Assembly: GCF_001717585.1 (NCBI RefSeq)
Contig: NZ_CP017042.1
Coordinates: 2,014,501-2,078,500 of the forward strand
Length of the DNA stretch: 64,000 bases
From: Selenomonas sp. oral taxon 920
GTDB lineage: Bacteria > Bacillota > Negativicutes > Selenomonadales > Selenomonadaceae
Reading direction: 5' to 3'
Shown: positions 24,879-33,972 of the stretch, piece by piece
Layout: every line of letters begins with the position of its first letter
Numbering within the stretch: the first letter of the stretch is position 1
Notes under the pieces: generated by a model
What the model was told of the DNA's origin: nothing
Seen by the model: the letters and a program-made list of their open reading frames with translations, nothing else
Databases searched by the model: none
Translations under genes and position numbers: made by a program

Positions 24879-26003
24879 ATGGCAATGGAAATCTCACGCC
24901 GCACCTTCATCAAAGGTACGGCGGCAGCAGGCGTAGTGCTCATGTCCGGCGCCTACCTCGGCTGCGGGAACCAGAACATTCCCGCACAGGTACGGCGCGG
25001 CGACGTGACCTACGATGTGCTCATCATCGGCAGTGGGGGTGCCGGGATGCGTGCGGCACTTGCAGCAGCGAAGGACAGGAATCTGAAGGTCGCCGTCATG
25101 TCGAAGCTCATGCCCACGCGCTCGGCATCGACGATGGCACAGGGAGGCATGAACGGTGTCACAGGAGTCACGGACGACAAGGACAGCGTCGAGTCGCACA
25201 CGTTTGACACGATCAAAGGCGGGGACTACCTCTGCGATCAGGATGCCGTCGAATACTTTGCAGAGAACGCGGGCAAGACCATCTATGAGATGGACTACAT
25301 GGGCTATCCCTACAACCGCCAGAAGGACGGACATTTCCATCAGCGCAAGATGGGCGGATCCTCCCACGCACGCGCGTCCTACTTCGAGGATCGTGCAGGG
25401 CACGCGATGGTGCACGCGCTCTTCGAGCAGTGCCTTGCGCATGACGTAGACTTCATCTCCGAGTGCCAGATGCTCGAGATCGCAATGACAGACGCAGACA
25501 AACTTGCAGGCGTGATCGCGATGGATATGCGCTCGGGCGATCTCATCGGCATCCCATTCAAGACCGTCCTCATCGCAACGGGCGGCTACGGACGCGCCTA
25601 CTGGGTGCGTACCTCCAACCCGTACAGTTCGACGGGCGACGGCATCGTCGCAGGCATGAACGCAGGCGTCCCGTTCAAGGATCCCGAAATGGTACAGTTC
25701 CATCCGACGGGGCTCTCCGCTAACGGCGTGCTCCTCTCCGAGTCCAGCCGCTCCGAGGGGGCGCTCCTCATCAACAAGAACGGCGAGCGCTTTATGGCGC
25801 GCTATGCCCCCGAGAAAATGGAACTTGCAACACGCGACATTGTGGCGCGTGCAATCGCGACCGAGATCGAGGAGGGGCGCGGCATCGGCGAGGGGCTGAC
25901 CGCAGGTGTCTACCTCGACTTCACAAGGAGAACCTCGATCCGACGCTCTCCTTCACGAGTGCGTGCCGCTCAAGCATCTGCGGCGCATGTGCCGTCCGCG
26001 TGA
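24879..26003 (+). pseudogene. mfrA: Tat-exported fumarate reductase flavoprotein, C-terminus deleted
   Basis: The first 350 residues are a normal FrdA/SdhA-type flavoprotein with a Tat signal (SRRTFIKG, Arg7-Arg8), FAD motif IIGSGGAGMRAAL, the SASTMAQGGMNG loop with covalent-FAD-type context, and the substrate motif VQFHPTGL. Tat export and the neighbouring CCG-domain gene match the 8-methylmenaquinol:fumarate reductase (MfrABE) type. After YLDFT (about 25920) the sequence jumps directly into the middle of the mfrB frame, so the product gains about 25 foreign residues and stops at 26003 with 374 residues. About 250 residues are missing, including the C-terminal Arg/Gly-rich FAD and catalytic region, so it should be inactive. 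Either a real deletion or an assembly collapse. Confidence 0.8.
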
Positions 26004-26776
26004 ACGGCAACGCCGAACTCTCCTGCGAAGTGCTTGTCGAGGATCTCCTCGCACGCTACCAGGCCGAAGAGCTGACCATCGAGCCGCTCGGCAACTTCAG
26101 CGTCATCCGCGATCTCGTCGTAGACTGGGATCCGAAGTACGCACGCATCAAGAAGGTAAAGCCCACACTGCACCCGAAGGACGAGTTCACACCCGAGACC
26201 GGCTGCCTGCAGTCGCCCGAGGACTTCAACAAGTACAAGAAGTACGCAGGCTGCATCCTCTGCGGCTCCTGCGTCTCGGAGTGCAATAAGAACACGCTGA
26301 ACGCAGACGACTTTCTTGATCCGTTCGCCTTTGTCAAGGCGGAAAAGCTCGTTGCCGATTCGCGCAGCAAGACACCCGCCGAACATCTGAAGGCGGTGCT
26401 CGACGCGGGCCTCTGGCGCTGCTTCAACTGTCAGGAATGCACGGCGAAGTGCCCGAAGGGGCTCGATCCTGCGGGTGCGATCGAAAAACTGAAGGAGGAG
26501 ACGTTCCGTCACCATCTGGACGACAACGTCGGTGCACGCCACGCAAAGGCAATCTATGACGACATCTCCGAATCCGGCACACTCGACGAGTCGAAGCTCA
26601 ACATCAAGTCCGAAGGCTACTTCATGTCTGCCCTGCGTCTGCCGATGGCGCTGCGTCTCATGAATACGGGCAAGATGGATCCGCTTGCAAGCCATCCCGT
26701 GAACCCTGAGATCAAGACCATTGCGGCGATCGTCAAGGCAGCGGAACAGGCGGACAAGGAGGAGGCAAAGTCATGA
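25922..26776 (+). pseudogene. mfrB: Fumarate reductase iron-sulfur subunit, N-terminus deleted
   Basis: In the frame ending at 26776, coding similarity starts at 25922 with HKENLDPTLSFTSA followed by the [2Fe-2S] motif CRSSICGAC, and continues through CILCGSCVSEC and CFNCQECTAKCPKG, the ligands of the [4Fe-4S] and [3Fe-4S] clusters. The first 50-70 residues of a normal subunit and any start codon are missing. A GTG at 26000 overlaps the mfrA stop (GTGA) and could allow a 258-residue product, but that would lack three of the four [2Fe-2S] cysteines. The C-terminal part is intact and its stop overlaps mfrE by four bases (ATGA). Confidence 0.8.
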
Positions 26777-27642
26777 AGTACGCATTATTTCCGGGCTGTG
26801 TCCTCGATGGAGCGGCAGCTGAGGCATATACCTCACTCAAAGAGGTCTGTGCAAAACTGGACATCGAGATCACGGAGATTCCGAACTGGACGTGCTGCGG
26901 TGCCTCGCACGCACAGGGCGTGAACGACCTCGCCGCGCTCGCCGTCAACGCACGCAGCATCTCCATTGCCGAGCACATGGAGATGCCGATCCTGACCGTC
27001 TGCAACACCTGCACCTTGCAGCTGCGCACGGCAAAGTATCGGCTCGACCATGACGCAGCGCTCAAGGAGAAGGTCAACTCGATCCTAAAGAAAGCGGGAC
27101 ATCCGTACGAGTATCAGGGAACAAGTGAGATCACCCATTTCCTCTGGGTGCTCGACGAACATCCGGAGGTCCTCGACGGCAAGGTCACAAATGAGCTGAA
27201 GGGCACGCAGGTCGCTTGCTACTACGGCTGCCACATCCTGCGCCCTGCGCCCGTCATGAATCACGAGAGCGGCGACTATCCCGAGTCATTCGAGCGGCTC
27301 GTGCGCCGCCTCGGTGCGGAGCCCGTCTGGTTCGACGCGGGACGCAAGTGCTGTGGCTTCCACGCACAGTTTACGGCAGAGCACGACGTACTGACCGTCA
27401 CGGGACAGATTGCCGCAAGCGCCGACCGCGCGGGTGCCGATCTCATTGCCACCCCCTGCCCCCTCTGCCAGATGCAGCTTGATATGTACGGCCCCGAGGG
27501 ACGTGAGGCGGTAAAATCTCAGACCGAGATGCCTGTCCTCCACCTGCAGCAGCTTGTCGGGCTCGCGCTGGGCATGACACGGGACGAAGTTGGATTTAAC
27601 CGTCACGTTTCTGCGCGCGAAAAATTGAAGATTGGCAGCTAG
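26773..27642 (+). CDS. mfrE: CCG-domain (HdrB-like) subunit of Mfr-type fumarate reductase
   Basis: A 289-residue protein with two cysteine-rich CCG domains (NWTCCGASHAQG with CNTC; CYYGC with RKCCGFHAQF and a CPLCQ motif), as in heterodisulfide reductase HdrB and the SdhE/MfrE subunits. In MfrABE-type enzymes this subunit docks to the membrane and carries electrons from methylmenaquinol to the iron-sulfur subunit. The gene is intact and coupled to mfrB, although the upstream two genes are broken by the deletion. Its TAG stop is also the first bases of the MITE-like element at 27640. Confidence 0.85.
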   Translation: MKYALFPGCVLDGAAAEAYTSLKEVCAKLDIEITEIPNWTCCGASHAQGVNDLAALAVNARSISIAEHMEMPILTVCNTCTLQLRTAKYRLDHDAALKEKVNSILKKAGHPYEYQGTSEITHFLWVLDEHPEVLDGKVTNELKGTQVACYYGCHILRPAPVMNHESGDYPESFERLVRRLGAEPVWFDAGRKCCGFHAQFTAEHDVLTVTGQIAASADRAGADLIATPCPLCQMQLDMYGPEGREAVKSQTEMPVLHLQQLVGLALGMTRDEVGFNRHVSAREKLKIGS

Positions 27643-27753
27643 GGAAGCACTGATAAATTCAACAGTGCTATCTTGACGTATCTTTTTTTCCGCCTCGTTC
27701 GGACAAAAAATCTGCGCCAATCTGACGGACTTCAATTTATCAATATTTCCCTA
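27640..27753. mobile_element. MITE-like element with imperfect terminal inverted repeats
   Basis: A 114-base segment whose ends, TAGGGAAGCACTGATAAATT and the complement of the right end TAGGGAAATATTGATAAATT, match at 19 of the first 23 positions. It has no coding capacity. If TA is a target duplication, the element is GGGAA...TTCCC flanked by TA, as expected of Tc1/mariner-IS630-type MITEs (inference). The left end includes a small hairpin (AGCACTG with CAGTGCT, 27646-27669). The mfrE stop codon is supplied by the junction. No second copy was seen in the window. Confidence 0.5.
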
Positions 27754-27964
27754 AAAAATTTTTTGAGAGACTGTTCATAGCCGTCCTTTGCGTATACAGG
27801 TCGGATACTGCATGAAATCGGGTATCTTCCGACGTATTGCGCGGGCAACTATGTGCAGTTTCTCATTTTATTTGCCTATAATTACAATTTAATCGGCTCA
27901 GAAAAAGGATATTGTCTATTATAATAGAATATACGTAATGAATTCACTCTTATAAATTTGCTTC

Positions 27965-28009
27965 AATAGATAAAATTGTCTTGCTATTTTATCTATTTTG
28001 AGGTACACT
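27965..28009 (+). promoter_or_regulatory. deoR-type gene promoter overlapped by a perfect 12-base inverted repeat
   Basis: TTGCTA (27981-27986) and TACACT (28004-28009) have a 17-base spacer. AATAGATAAAAT (27965-27976) and ATTTTATCTATT (27986-27997) form a perfect repeat with a 9-base centre covering the -35 and spacer, the classic place for an autorepressor operator. The rest of the 27754-28087 gap is AT-rich, with another palindrome CTATTATAATAG near 27916 and no gene. Confidence 0.6.
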
Positions 28010-28087
28010 GAAAAAAAGGATGGACGGCTCATTGACCGCAGATATGTGAGCATTGTCAATTTCATCTGCGTAAAGGGAGTGAATATC

Positions 28088-28855
28088 ATGTTTCTGGAGG
28101 AGCGCCAAGAGCTCATCGTCCGTATGGTGGAGCGTGACGGTAAGGTCAAAGTCAAAGAGCTCAGCGCCAAATTCAAGGTCACCGAGGACTGTATCCGCAA
28201 GGATCTGGGCTCGCTCGAACGACAGGGTCGGCTGAAACGCACCTATGGCGGCGCCGTGAAACTGACGCAGAGCGTTCACATGATCGAGGTCAGCCGTCAC
28301 CGTCACATGGATGTCGAGGCAAAGCGCCGCATTGCGCAGGCAGCCGTCTCCCTCATCCAGGATAAGGACATGGTCTTTCTCGATGTGTCGACGAGCAATC
28401 TCGCAATCGCCGAGCTCCTCATGAAGAGCGACCGTGACCTGACCGTTGTGACAAACATGGTCGATGTGCTCGGCGTGCTCGCACGCAATCCGCGCATTGA
28501 GCTGATCTTTGCAGGCGGACAGATCAATCGTGGACGCGATGGATTCTGGGGCGGCATGACGCAGGACTTCATCGGCAGGCTCAAGCCCGATATCGCGTTT
28601 GTCGGCGCGGTTGGCGTGGATGTCAAGGGCAACAGCGTGTCTACCTATGACATCGACGACGGGCTGAACAAGGCGCGGATCATTGCGCGCAGCAAACGTG
28701 CCTATGTTGTGGCGGAGGCGCGCAAGCTCTCGACGGACGGCAACTATGACTTCACCCCGCTCAATGCACTCGCAGGGCTCGTGACGGATACGGAACCACC
28801 TTCGGACATCCGCGCGGCGGCGGCAGAGCTGGGCATCGAGATCGTACTGCCGTAA
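28088..28855 (+). CDS. DeoR/GlpR-family transcriptional regulator
   Basis: A 255-residue regulator. Residues 1-57 are the DeoR winged helix (ERQELIVRMVERDGKVKVKELSAKFKVTEDCIRKDL, ending LKRTYGGAV). The rest is the sugar-phosphate-sensing DeoR C-domain (IQDKDMVFLDVSTSN, FAGGQINRGRDGFWG, KRAYVVAEARKLS). Such proteins usually repress sugar catabolic operons and respond to phosphorylated sugars; no such operon lies here, so the target may be elsewhere or only its own gene. ATG 28088 has GGGAGTG upstream; an earlier in-frame start is outside the predicted transcript. Confidence 0.92.
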   Translation: MFLEERQELIVRMVERDGKVKVKELSAKFKVTEDCIRKDLGSLERQGRLKRTYGGAVKLTQSVHMIEVSRHRHMDVEAKRRIAQAAVSLIQDKDMVFLDVSTSNLAIAELLMKSDRDLTVVTNMVDVLGVLARNPRIELIFAGGQINRGRDGFWGGMTQDFIGRLKPDIAFVGAVGVDVKGNSVSTYDIDDGLNKARIIARSKRAYVVAEARKLSTDGNYDFTPLNALAGLVTDTEPPSDIRAAAAELGIEIVLP

Positions 28856-28886
28856 ATATTACAATATCGTATCGCATTCAGAATGC

Positions 28887-28920
28887 AAAAACCGAGGCGG
28901 CTCTTGCCGTCTCGGTTTTC
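28887..28920 (+). terminator. Terminator of the deoR-type gene
   Basis: Stem AAAACCGAGGCGGC with GCCGTCTCGGTTTT (one mismatch) around TCTT. Confidence 0.88.
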
Positions 28921-28947
28921 TTGTGCGAAAATATAGAAGAAGGGGGA

Positions 28948-29838
28948 ATGTGTGTGGAAGAATTGAATCACTGCACGCTCTGCCCACGTCGCTGCGGCGT
29001 GAATCGGAATGCGGGCGCACGCGGATTCTGCGGTGCGGGCCGTACGGTACGCGTTGCACGCACGATGCTGCACACATGGGAAGAGCCGTGTCTGGTCGGC
29101 ACGCATGGCGCGGGCGCAGTATTCTTCGCACACTGCACCCTGCGCTGCATTTACTGCCAGAACCATGCGATCAGTCATGAGGGCAGCGGCACGGAGATAG
29201 ACGAGGATGCGCTTGCCGCACGTTTCCTTTCCCTTGAGCGGGAGGGCGCGGCTACGCTCGATCTCGTAACACCGACGCACTATACACCGCAGATTCTCGC
29301 AGCGCTCCAAATCGCACGGACACAAGGGCTGAGTCTCCCCGTGGTCTGGAACACGAGCGGCTATGAGACAGTCGAGAACATCGAGCGCCTTGCAGGCGCT
29401 GTCGACATCTATCTGCCCGATCTGAAGTATGCAGCAGAGGAGAGCGGACGGCTCTATTCGTGTGCGCCCGATTACGCAACAGCGGCATGGGCAGCACTCA
29501 CGGCGATGGTCGCGCAGGTGGGTGCGGTACAGTTTGCCGCGGACGGACAGCTCATACGCGGTGTGCTCGTGCGCCATCTCGTTCTGCCGGGGCATCGGCA
29601 CGAGAGCATTGCTCTTGTGCGGCAGCTGTGGGAGACGTTCGGTGATGCGATTCAGCTGAGTCTGATGCGGCAGTATACACCGCTCTACCGAGCGGCCGAG
29701 TTTCCGCCGCTCCATCGACGGCTCACGACGTTTGAGTATGAGAGCGTGGTTGCGGCGGCGCGTGATCTCGGGATGGAGCACGTCTATGTGCAGGGAGCGG
29801 AGGCGGTGGGGGCGCAGTATGTGCCGGACTTTGAGTGA
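28948..29838 (+). CDS. PflX-type radical SAM protein (PflA homologue)
   Basis: A 296-residue radical SAM protein of the PflX group (uncharacterised homologues of pyruvate formate-lyase activase). The cluster motif is CTLRCIYC, followed by QNHAIS. A cysteine-rich N-terminus, CTLCPRRCGVNR and GFCGAG, is characteristic of the group and could hold an auxiliary iron-sulfur cluster. Substrate unknown; no glycyl-radical enzyme adjoins, and the window's pflB already has pflA. ATG 28948 follows AAGGGGGA; the frame also opens at a TTG at 28921, which is rejected because it overlaps the terminator. Confidence 0.85.
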   Translation: MCVEELNHCTLCPRRCGVNRNAGARGFCGAGRTVRVARTMLHTWEEPCLVGTHGAGAVFFAHCTLRCIYCQNHAISHEGSGTEIDEDALAARFLSLEREGAATLDLVTPTHYTPQILAALQIARTQGLSLPVVWNTSGYETVENIERLAGAVDIYLPDLKYAAEESGRLYSCAPDYATAAWAALTAMVAQVGAVQFAADGQLIRGVLVRHLVLPGHRHESIALVRQLWETFGDAIQLSLMRQYTPLYRAAEFPPLHRRLTTFEYESVVAAARDLGMEHVYVQGAEAVGAQYVPDFE

Positions 29839-29892
29839 TTGGATTCGATATTATAATGTAGCAGTGTAATGCCCTCAATCAAACTAAGTATT

Positions 29893-32559
29893 TTACGTCC
29901 TCCCCCACACAATCCCCTTCCAAACCGCTTTCCTGAGCAGGTCCGCAGGGATCATGGTCGCCGCGAGGAGAAATACGAGTACCCAGCCGCCCGCATGAAT
30001 CGGCGTTGTGCTGAACATGCCGCCGATCCACAGCCCGACATCGTGCGGGAGATAAGGCGCATTGATAATTGCCGCCATGATGAGGACGATCATCGCCCAT
30101 ACCCTGACAAAGCCGATGTTCTCGCCGAGCCCGCGGAAGATGCCGAAGCCCGTGGAGCGCACGTTGAAGCCGTTCATGAGGGAAGCAAGCACGAAAAGCA
30201 GAAAATACGCCGTATAGTGCTCCGCCTTTCCATCGAAACACGCAGCAATACGTGCATCGGTGAGAAAGAAGAAGCTGATGAGGACAAGCCACGTCCCCAT
30301 GCAGACAATCTGCACGCTCATCGTGGGGCTGATGATGCTCGCGTCGCGGCGGCGCGGCTTCTCGCGCATATAGCTCTCGTGCGCCGGCTCGTTGCCGAGC
30401 ATGATCGCACCGAGGCTGTCCATGACGAGGTTGATAAAGAGGAGATGCGTCACGCGCAGCGGCTCGATGATGCCAAAGAACGGAGCAATGGCACTCACGA
30501 CAACCGCCGCAATGTTGATGACGAGCTGGAAGCGGCAGAACTTCAGAATGTTGTTGTAGATCGTGCGCCCGTAGAGAATCGCGTCCTTGATCGAGCGGAA
30601 ATTGTCGTCAAGGATGACGATGTCCCCCGCATCGCGCGCCGCCTCCGTCCCGCTGCCCATGGCAAAGCCGACATCGGCGCGGCGGAGTGCCGGTGAGTCG
30701 TTCACACCATCGCCCGTCATACCGACGACGAGGTTCATCTTCTGCGAGAGACGCACGATGCGCGACTTGTCCGTCGGCAGTGCGCGTGCAATGACGCGCA
30801 GCTGCGGCAGGACGCGCTGCACCTCCTCGTCCGTCATCTGTGCGAGATCGTTGCTTGTGAGCACGAGGTCGCTGTCCGCACGCAGCAGCCCCGCGTCGCG
30901 TGCAATCGCAACGGCGGTCTCGCGGCGGTCGCCCGTCACCATGACGACCTGCACGCCTGCCGCCTGCACCTCCGTGATTGCCTCGCGCGCCTCGGGACGC
31001 ACATCGTCGCGGATCGCGGCAAATCCGATGAGCACGACATCCGTATTGACTGCATTCTTTTGAAAGGGTTGCTCTGAATACCCGAACGCCAAGACGCGCA
31101 TCGCACGCGCGGCATAGGCGTTTATTTTTTCGTTCAGCGCATCTGCATCAAAGGGAACGATCGCCCCATCCGGCGCAAGCGCGTATTTCGCGCGTGCCAG
31201 CAGCGCCTCGGGTGCCCCCTTGTAGACGACCGTGCCGCGTGCGGGCAGCTCCGCCTGACTGAATTTATTGGTGGAGTTAAATGTCTGGCGATGCCCCACG
31301 CGGTAGTTTTCATTGGTCTGCATCACACGGTATGTCTCTGCACCGAGGAAGCGCATGACCGCCTGATCAGTCGGATTTCCGCCGACCACCGCACCCGCCT
31401 CGTCATACATGGCGGCAGAGTTCATGCCGATCGCGAGTTTCAGCTTCTCATGGAGCACAGGATGCTCCGTGAGCGTGCCGAGAACCTTTCCATCCGCCGT
31501 AAAGAAGTCCACCACCTCAAGCTGTCCGCCCGTGATCGTGCCTGTCTTGTCACTGAAGAGAATGTTCAGCGACCCCGCCGTCTCGATACCGACCGCGCGG
31601 CGCACGAGGACACCGCGTGCGAGCATCCGGCTCGTATTCTGCATCAGCACGAGCGAGATCATGAGCGGCAGCCCCTCGGGCACGGCGCAGACGATGATGA
31701 GGATCGCGAGCGAGACTGCCTGAATCAGATCCACGAGAATCTGACTCCACCCGAGCATGACATATGCCTCCAGGCCGCCCGCACGCAGGGCAAAGAACAT
31801 CATGTAGAGCGAAATGATGACAAGCCCCGAGAGATAGCCGAACGCCGAGATCTGATCGGCGAGCTTCGCGAGCTTCACCTGCAGGGGGGAGTCCGGCTCA
31901 CGCGCCTGCATCTCCGCCGTCATCCGCCCCATCATCGTCTGCATGCCGACGCGGCGCACCTCCATCACGCCCTCGCCGTCAAAGACCACGCTCCCGCGAA
32001 AGAGGGTCGCATCGTCCACGAAGGTGTCGCCCGTAATCTCGGCGGGAAATACATAATGGCTGTCTGCGGGTGTCTTCGGACACTCCTCCGTCTCCCCGTT
32101 GAGTGCCGTATTATTCACGCGGAGTTCTCCCGCGACCAGCATTCCGTCCGCAGGAATCTTGTTGCCGCCCTGCAAGATGACATGATCGCCGACCACAATC
32201 TCATCCACGGGCAGAACGACCAGCCCGCCGTCGCGACAGACCTTCGCCGTGTCCTTTGCCGTACGTGCACGCAGGGCGCGGTACTCCGTATCGCTCGCGA
32301 CATTCGTCCGCGCCGTCACCGTTGCGACGATAATGACGGTCACGATCGTCCCCACCGGCTCATAGATCTCCGCATGTCCTGCAAAATACATGGCAATCAT
32401 GAGCGCGACCATGACGAGCAGGATGCGGATCATCGGATCGCGAAACGTCTCCATGAACGCCTGCCCGAACGTCGTCCACGCAGGCTCCGGAATCGTGTTC
32501 GCACCATATTTCAGACGCGACGCCTCCGCCTCCGCCGATGTCAGTCCCGTAAATTTCAA
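29893..32559 (-). CDS. P2-type cation-transporting ATPase (calcium pump type)
   Basis: An 888-residue inner-membrane pump of the SERCA/PMCA-like P-type family. Phosphorylation motif DKTGT with Asp337; other motifs are LNGETEE (actuator domain, in place of TGES), CAVPEGLPL in helix 4 (the PEGL ion site), MVTGD and GDGVNDSPAL. About ten transmembrane segments. This fits Ca2+ export, though other cations such as Mn2+ cannot be excluded. The start is a TTG at 32559 preceded by GGGGAAC at good spacing, with no ATG before the first conserved region. It lies 18 bases after the PepSY gene, probably in one transcript. Confidence 0.9.
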   Translation of the reverse strand: MKFTGLTSAEAEASRLKYGANTIPEPAWTTFGQAFMETFRDPMIRILLVMVALMIAMYFAGHAEIYEPVGTIVTVIIVATVTARTNVASDTEYRALRARTAKDTAKVCRDGGLVVLPVDEIVVGDHVILQGGNKIPADGMLVAGELRVNNTALNGETEECPKTPADSHYVFPAEITGDTFVDDATLFRGSVVFDGEGVMEVRRVGMQTMMGRMTAEMQAREPDSPLQVKLAKLADQISAFGYLSGLVIISLYMMFFALRAGGLEAYVMLGWSQILVDLIQAVSLAILIIVCAVPEGLPLMISLVLMQNTSRMLARGVLVRRAVGIETAGSLNILFSDKTGTITGGQLEVVDFFTADGKVLGTLTEHPVLHEKLKLAIGMNSAAMYDEAGAVVGGNPTDQAVMRFLGAETYRVMQTNENYRVGHRQTFNSTNKFSQAELPARGTVVYKGAPEALLARAKYALAPDGAIVPFDADALNEKINAYAARAMRVLAFGYSEQPFQKNAVNTDVVLIGFAAIRDDVRPEAREAITEVQAAGVQVVMVTGDRRETAVAIARDAGLLRADSDLVLTSNDLAQMTDEEVQRVLPQLRVIARALPTDKSRIVRLSQKMNLVVGMTGDGVNDSPALRRADVGFAMGSGTEAARDAGDIVILDDNFRSIKDAILYGRTIYNNILKFCRFQLVINIAAVVVSAIAPFFGIIEPLRVTHLLFINLVMDSLGAIMLGNEPAHESYMREKPRRRDASIISPTMSVQIVCMGTWLVLISFFFLTDARIAACFDGKAEHYTAYFLLFVLASLMNGFNVRSTGFGIFRGLGENIGFVRVWAMIVLIMAAIINAPYLPHDVGLWIGGMFSTTPIHAGGWVLVFLLAATMIPADLLRKAVWKGIVWGRT

Positions 32560-32577
32560 GAATGTTCCCCTTTCCCC

Positions 32578-33870
32578 TCAGCCACGCACTGCACGAACAA
32601 AGTAATAGACGAGATAGGCACTGACGGCGAGAGCAATCCCATCCCCGAGACTGCCATACATCGGTGCAATCAATACGATCAAGGTGAGCACAGCGATACG
32701 TGCGGGTTCCTCCCATGCAGCATTGGTCCGTCTCTTCGCCGCAGCCTCCACAGCTTTGGAGATGCGGCTCTGCCAGCGCGTCAGCCAGAGTACAATTCCC
32801 GTGACGATCATCGCCGCCGTCATGAGGATGAGCAGTGCCCAGAATACTTTTTCCGCCGTCAGCTCATGGTTGTGGATGTGCAGATTCAAAAAGAACGGCG
32901 CCATCGTCAGCCATGCAGGTACGGACACAAGGAGCGGCTCTCCGCCGCCCGCGGCGAGATAGACCTGCGTCCCCAGTGCAAAATCCGTCGCGCGTACCGT
33001 CGGTTCTGCGATCTGGAACTGATAGAAATCCTGATGTGCCGTGGGCAGCCGCATGGAAATGACATCCTTTCCGGGAAACGCCTCCTCTATCCGCACAAGG
33101 GCATCCTCGGGCAGAATCCGCTCCGCACGCTGCGCCTCTGCTGCAAAATGCTCTGCCGCAAGCTCCTGCGCCGTGCGCTGATAGTCCCGCATGCCGACGG
33201 AGTAAAGAACGATAAAAACGCCGCTCACGCACATGATGGCAGCCCATGTGCCCGCAAAGACTGACGTGAGCTTATGCCAGTCCGACCAGAACAGTCGGCT
33301 GCTCCGCCTCCGCCGTGTGCCAAAAGCGAGCGTTTTCATCATCGGCAGATAGAGATAAACACCGCTCACGATAGAGATCACGGAGAGCACGCACATCGCG
33401 GCGAGAAAGTCGCGGCCGCCCTCCTCCAGCCCCAGCCGGACGTGCAGAATGTGCATTGTGTGCATGAACTCCTGCACCGCCTCGGAACGGTAGACACGCT
33501 CCTGTCGGTTGAAGACCGTACCCGTGCGCACCTCGTACATGATCTGCTCTCCGCCCATGCGCATATGGGAGCGCCCGGCCTTTCCGCCGCGATCCTTGAC
33601 GAGAAAGTAGAGTGTCCCGTCCTCTCCATCCGGTGTGACCGCCAGAATCTCCTTTGTCGGGAACGCCTGCATCACGGCTTCTGTCCCCTGCGGCAGACCC
33701 GCCCAGATCTCACGCAGAGCCATAGGCTCCCCGCGCGGCGGCAGATTCAGCGTGTTCCACGCGTTGATCTCCCCGCGAAAGAGCAGCGGCAGCCCCGTCA
33801 GCGTCAGCAGCAGCAAAAAGAGTGCGCAGATCAGACTCACCCACTGATGAATAACATAGATTTTTCGCAT
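32578..33870 (-). CDS. PepSY-associated transmembrane protein
   Basis: A 430-residue membrane protein of the PepSY-TM family. It has an N-terminal helix (VIHQWVSLICALFLLLLTLTG), two periplasmic PepSY-like segments, and conserved His and Trp residues in membrane helices (HILHVRLGL; WSDWHKLTSVFAGTW; LNLHIHN). Related proteins act in iron-siderophore reduction or haem-linked electron transfer, but specificity cannot be assigned here. The chosen ATG at 33870 (MRKIYVIHQW) matches the usual N-terminus; a start six codons upstream is possible. It precedes the P2-type ATPase gene. Confidence 0.82.
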   Translation of the reverse strand: MRKIYVIHQWVSLICALFLLLLTLTGLPLLFRGEINAWNTLNLPPRGEPMALREIWAGLPQGTEAVMQAFPTKEILAVTPDGEDGTLYFLVKDRGGKAGRSHMRMGGEQIMYEVRTGTVFNRQERVYRSEAVQEFMHTMHILHVRLGLEEGGRDFLAAMCVLSVISIVSGVYLYLPMMKTLAFGTRRRRSSRLFWSDWHKLTSVFAGTWAAIMCVSGVFIVLYSVGMRDYQRTAQELAAEHFAAEAQRAERILPEDALVRIEEAFPGKDVISMRLPTAHQDFYQFQIAEPTVRATDFALGTQVYLAAGGGEPLLVSVPAWLTMAPFFLNLHIHNHELTAEKVFWALLILMTAAMIVTGIVLWLTRWQSRISKAVEAAAKRRTNAAWEEPARIAVLTLIVLIAPMYGSLGDGIALAVSAYLVYYFVRAVRG

Positions 33871-33916
33871 TGATTGCCCCGATTCCATACGCAAATGTTA
33901 CCGTCCCCTATCATAA

Positions 33917-33958
33917 CACAAAAGAGGACGGCTGCGCACCGAAAATGCGCAACCGTCC
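33917..33958 (-). terminator. hpf terminator
   Basis: 13-base stem GGACGGCTGCGCA with TGCGCAACCGTCC (one mismatch), 7-base loop. On the minus strand it is followed by TCTTTTG. It ends hpf transcription before the PepSY gene. Confidence 0.85.
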
Positions 33959-33972
33959 CCCAATCTCCTAAA

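Noticed and set aside
31291-33264. A 657-codon plus-strand frame across the P-type ATPase and PepSY genes
   Set aside because: It crosses the boundary of two well-supported minus genes and has a His/Arg-rich product without domains.
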